In this document: positions 21,131 through 22,352 of the stretch, piece after piece | Layout: each line of letters begins with the position of its first letter | Position numbering within the stretch: the stretch's first letter is position 1 | Source of the DNA: JAGNRR01 sp964612525 | Lineage (GTDB): Bacteria > Bacteroidota > Bacteroidia > Chitinophagales > Chitinophagaceae | Reading direction: 5' to 3' | DNA length: 22,352 nucleotides | Assembly (NCBI GenBank): GCA_964612525.1 | Contig: CAZTCQ010000042.1 | Coordinates: 1 to 22,352 of the forward strand | Position numbers and translations under genes: made by a program | Notes under the pieces: model-generated | Databases searched by the model: none | Seen by the model: only the letters and a program-made list of their open reading frames with translations | Told to the model about the DNA's origin: nothing

Positions 21131-22207
21131 ATGAAAAAAGTGCTCCTTTTAGTAAGTGCCTCGTTCTTAAATATTTTTTCAATAGGTCAAACTTTAGAAA
21201 AAGAATATTTAGATATAAGCATGAGACAATGTGAGAAGTCAACAGCTTATTATGTGCACACCATCGATTGGGACGATGAAAGTAAACAGTCTTGCAACGA
21301 CACAATCTACCGTTTGGATGGCACCATAAAGTACCTGGGCGGTTACGTTAACTATAAGAAGAAAAAAGCTCGAGGTCAAGTACAAAATTTTTACAACAGT
21401 GGAAAAGTAAGTTCTGAAGAAAAATATTCATCAAAAGGAAAGCCTTTATTTAAAAAACGTTTCTTTGAAAATGGTCAAATTTCATATGTAAGAAACTACC
21501 AATCTGATGGGATAAATTTTAAAACCTTAGATTATTATAAAGACAAAAAGAAAGACGTTTCAGTAAAAGTCAACTATTTCGCAAAAACAAAGGTGAAAGG
21601 CAATCAGTTAATTGAATCAAGATTTAAGCCCGCTGATTCAATGCTACACGAAAAAAATATTTTTACGATACTACCTCAATATGAATTGAAGATAACGAAC
21701 AAAAAATTTTTTTACGACAATGGTAATTTACACTACGAGGAATTCTACAAAGAAAAGATCAATGAAAAGATGTGGGGTAAACAATTAGATTCATTATTAA
21801 GCTACCATGAAAATGGTAAATTAAAACGAAAAGAATATTACAGCGAAGAAATGAAAGATAATAATGCTTGTTATCTGACCAACGGAGAACCTACTGAATT
21901 CAAACCTTTTTTTACCGAATCAACTTATCCCGGTGGCGAGAATGAAATGCTAAACTATCTTGGTGAGAATATTAAATATCCAAAAAAAGCCTTAGGGCAA
22001 AATATTCAAGGAACGGTCTATGTAGAATTTATTGTTTGTAAAGACGGTGAGATATGTGAATTCAATGTCGTAAAAGGAGTGGAAAAAGAGATGGATGCCG
22101 AAGTTGTTCGGGTTCTAAAAAAAATGCCCAAATGGATCCCAGCCAAAAGCGATGGCAAACCAAGGCGCTCTTACTTCACATTACCTGTTCAGTTTGCACT
22201 AGAATAA
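21131..22207 (+). CDS. Secreted MORN-like/TonB C-terminal domain protein, paralogue of the 19678 gene
   Basis: A 358-residue exported protein with signal peptide (MKKVLLLVSASFLNIFSIGQ), the same MRQCEKSTAYY-type start as its paralogue, then an extended set of MORN/YwqK-type repeats (FYNSGKV, FFENGQI, YDNGNLHYEEFYKE, YHENGKLKRKEYY) and a TonB C-terminal domain at about 265-356 (PGGENEMLNYLGENIKYPKKA, GTVYVEFIVCKDGEI, YFTLPVQFAL). The repeat region is longer, which explains most of the extra 113 residues. Like its paralogue it has no TonB-type anchor or proline linker. Its 3' end overlaps the convergent glutamyl-tRNA synthetase gene by 19 bases. Function unknown. Confidence 0.8.
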   Translation: MKKVLLLVSASFLNIFSIGQTLEKEYLDISMRQCEKSTAYYVHTIDWDDESKQSCNDTIYRLDGTIKYLGGYVNYKKKKARGQVQNFYNSGKVSSEEKYSSKGKPLFKKRFFENGQISYVRNYQSDGINFKTLDYYKDKKKDVSVKVNYFAKTKVKGNQLIESRFKPADSMLHEKNIFTILPQYELKITNKKFFYDNGNLHYEEFYKEKINEKMWGKQLDSLLSYHENGKLKRKEYYSEEMKDNNACYLTNGEPTEFKPFFTESTYPGGENEMLNYLGENIKYPKKALGQNIQGTVYVEFIVCKDGEICEFNVVKGVEKEMDAEVVRVLKKMPKWIPAKSDGKPRRSYFTLPVQFALE

Positions 22208-22352
22208 GAAACTGAATCCCACTCATTGATTATTCTCTCCAACACTTCCTCTCTCCCCAAAAACTGAGCAATATCAAATACACCAGGTCCAAACTTCCCG
22301 CCGACTAGCATAATTCTAAACGGTAGCATAACCGCTCCCATTTTCATTTCGT
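22189..22352 (-). CDS. gltX: Glutamyl-tRNA synthetase, C-terminal fragment (5' end beyond window)
   Basis: A minus-strand frame enters from the window edge and ends at a TGA (22191-22189), giving 53 residues: EMKMGAVMLPFRIMLVGGKF, GPGVFDIAQFLGREEVLERI, then a short polar tail. This matches the end of bacterial GluRS (pattern LR-x-x-LVG-x-x-x-GP-x-(V/L)F-(D/E)I-x-x-x-(L/I)G-(K/R)-E-E), in the anticodon-binding region. The full enzyme charges tRNA-Glu in the cytoplasm. Its 3' end overlaps the TonB-C gene on the other strand by 19 bases. The catalytic part lies outside the window and cannot be assessed. Confidence 0.88.
   Translation of the reverse strand, partial: EMKMGAVMLPFRIMLVGGKFGPGVFDIAQFLGREEVLERIINEWDSVSYSSAN

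Noticed and set aside
1..22352. Search by eye for tRNA, rRNA, CRISPR arrays, transposases, att sites and phage or toxin-antitoxin genes
   Set aside because: None was recognised on either strand; gene order and base composition look uniform with no sign of recent insertion.

Overview
The window is about 22 kb of compact, AT-rich chromosomal DNA from a member of the Bacteroidota, most likely an environmental lineage known from a draft or metagenome assembly, because a run of exactly 100 N sits inside one gene. The evidence for the phylum is a type IX secretion (gliding-motility) C-terminal sorting domain, the DUF3822-rsmD-coaD gene order, bacillithiol synthase BshA, soluble TonB-C/MORN-type proteins, and TAnnTTTG-type promoter boxes in place of Shine-Dalgarno sites. 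No rRNA, tRNA, CRISPR array, transposase or phage gene was found, and no gene-free stretch exceeds 120 bases.

Layout. On the left (1-5012, minus strand) a nucleotide-sugar block runs from a DegT-type aminotransferase into UDP-glucose 6-dehydrogenase (1 base apart), then a hairpin terminator, then UDP-glucuronate decarboxylase and a TPR protein cut off by the window edge. Divergent from it (5106-7099) are an outer-membrane barrel protein and the Kdo transferase WaaA, so this end is about envelope glycans and LPS. At 7183-9920 lie a large secreted beta-propeller-like protein with a T9SS type B domain (interrupted by the assembly gap) and a periplasmic TPR protein resembling eukaryotic RMDN proteins. 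A MATE transporter (9915-11285, minus) meets the latter tail to tail. At 11364-14414 is a run of DUF3822, rsmD, coaD and a Methyltransf_32-type methyltransferase, followed by bshA under its own promoter. On the minus strand (15670-18176) are a GtrA-like membrane protein, a small lipoprotein and a biotin carboxylase. On the plus strand (18216-20415) are CcmB, a secreted protein, a small basic protein and a TonB-C protein; then MarC (minus), a second TonB-C paralogue (plus), and the C-terminus of glutamyl-tRNA synthetase (minus, partial).

Most is housekeeping or envelope biology and I see no clear-cut novel defence or mobile system. The points most worth a second look are: TAnnTTT(G/A) boxes placed exactly 4 bases before four start codons, implying leaderless mRNAs; four convergent gene pairs that overlap or nearly touch with no terminator between them; an RsmD whose D/NPPY catalytic motif reads GPPY; a bacterial RMDN-like protein; and the paired TonB-C proteins that lack a membrane anchor.
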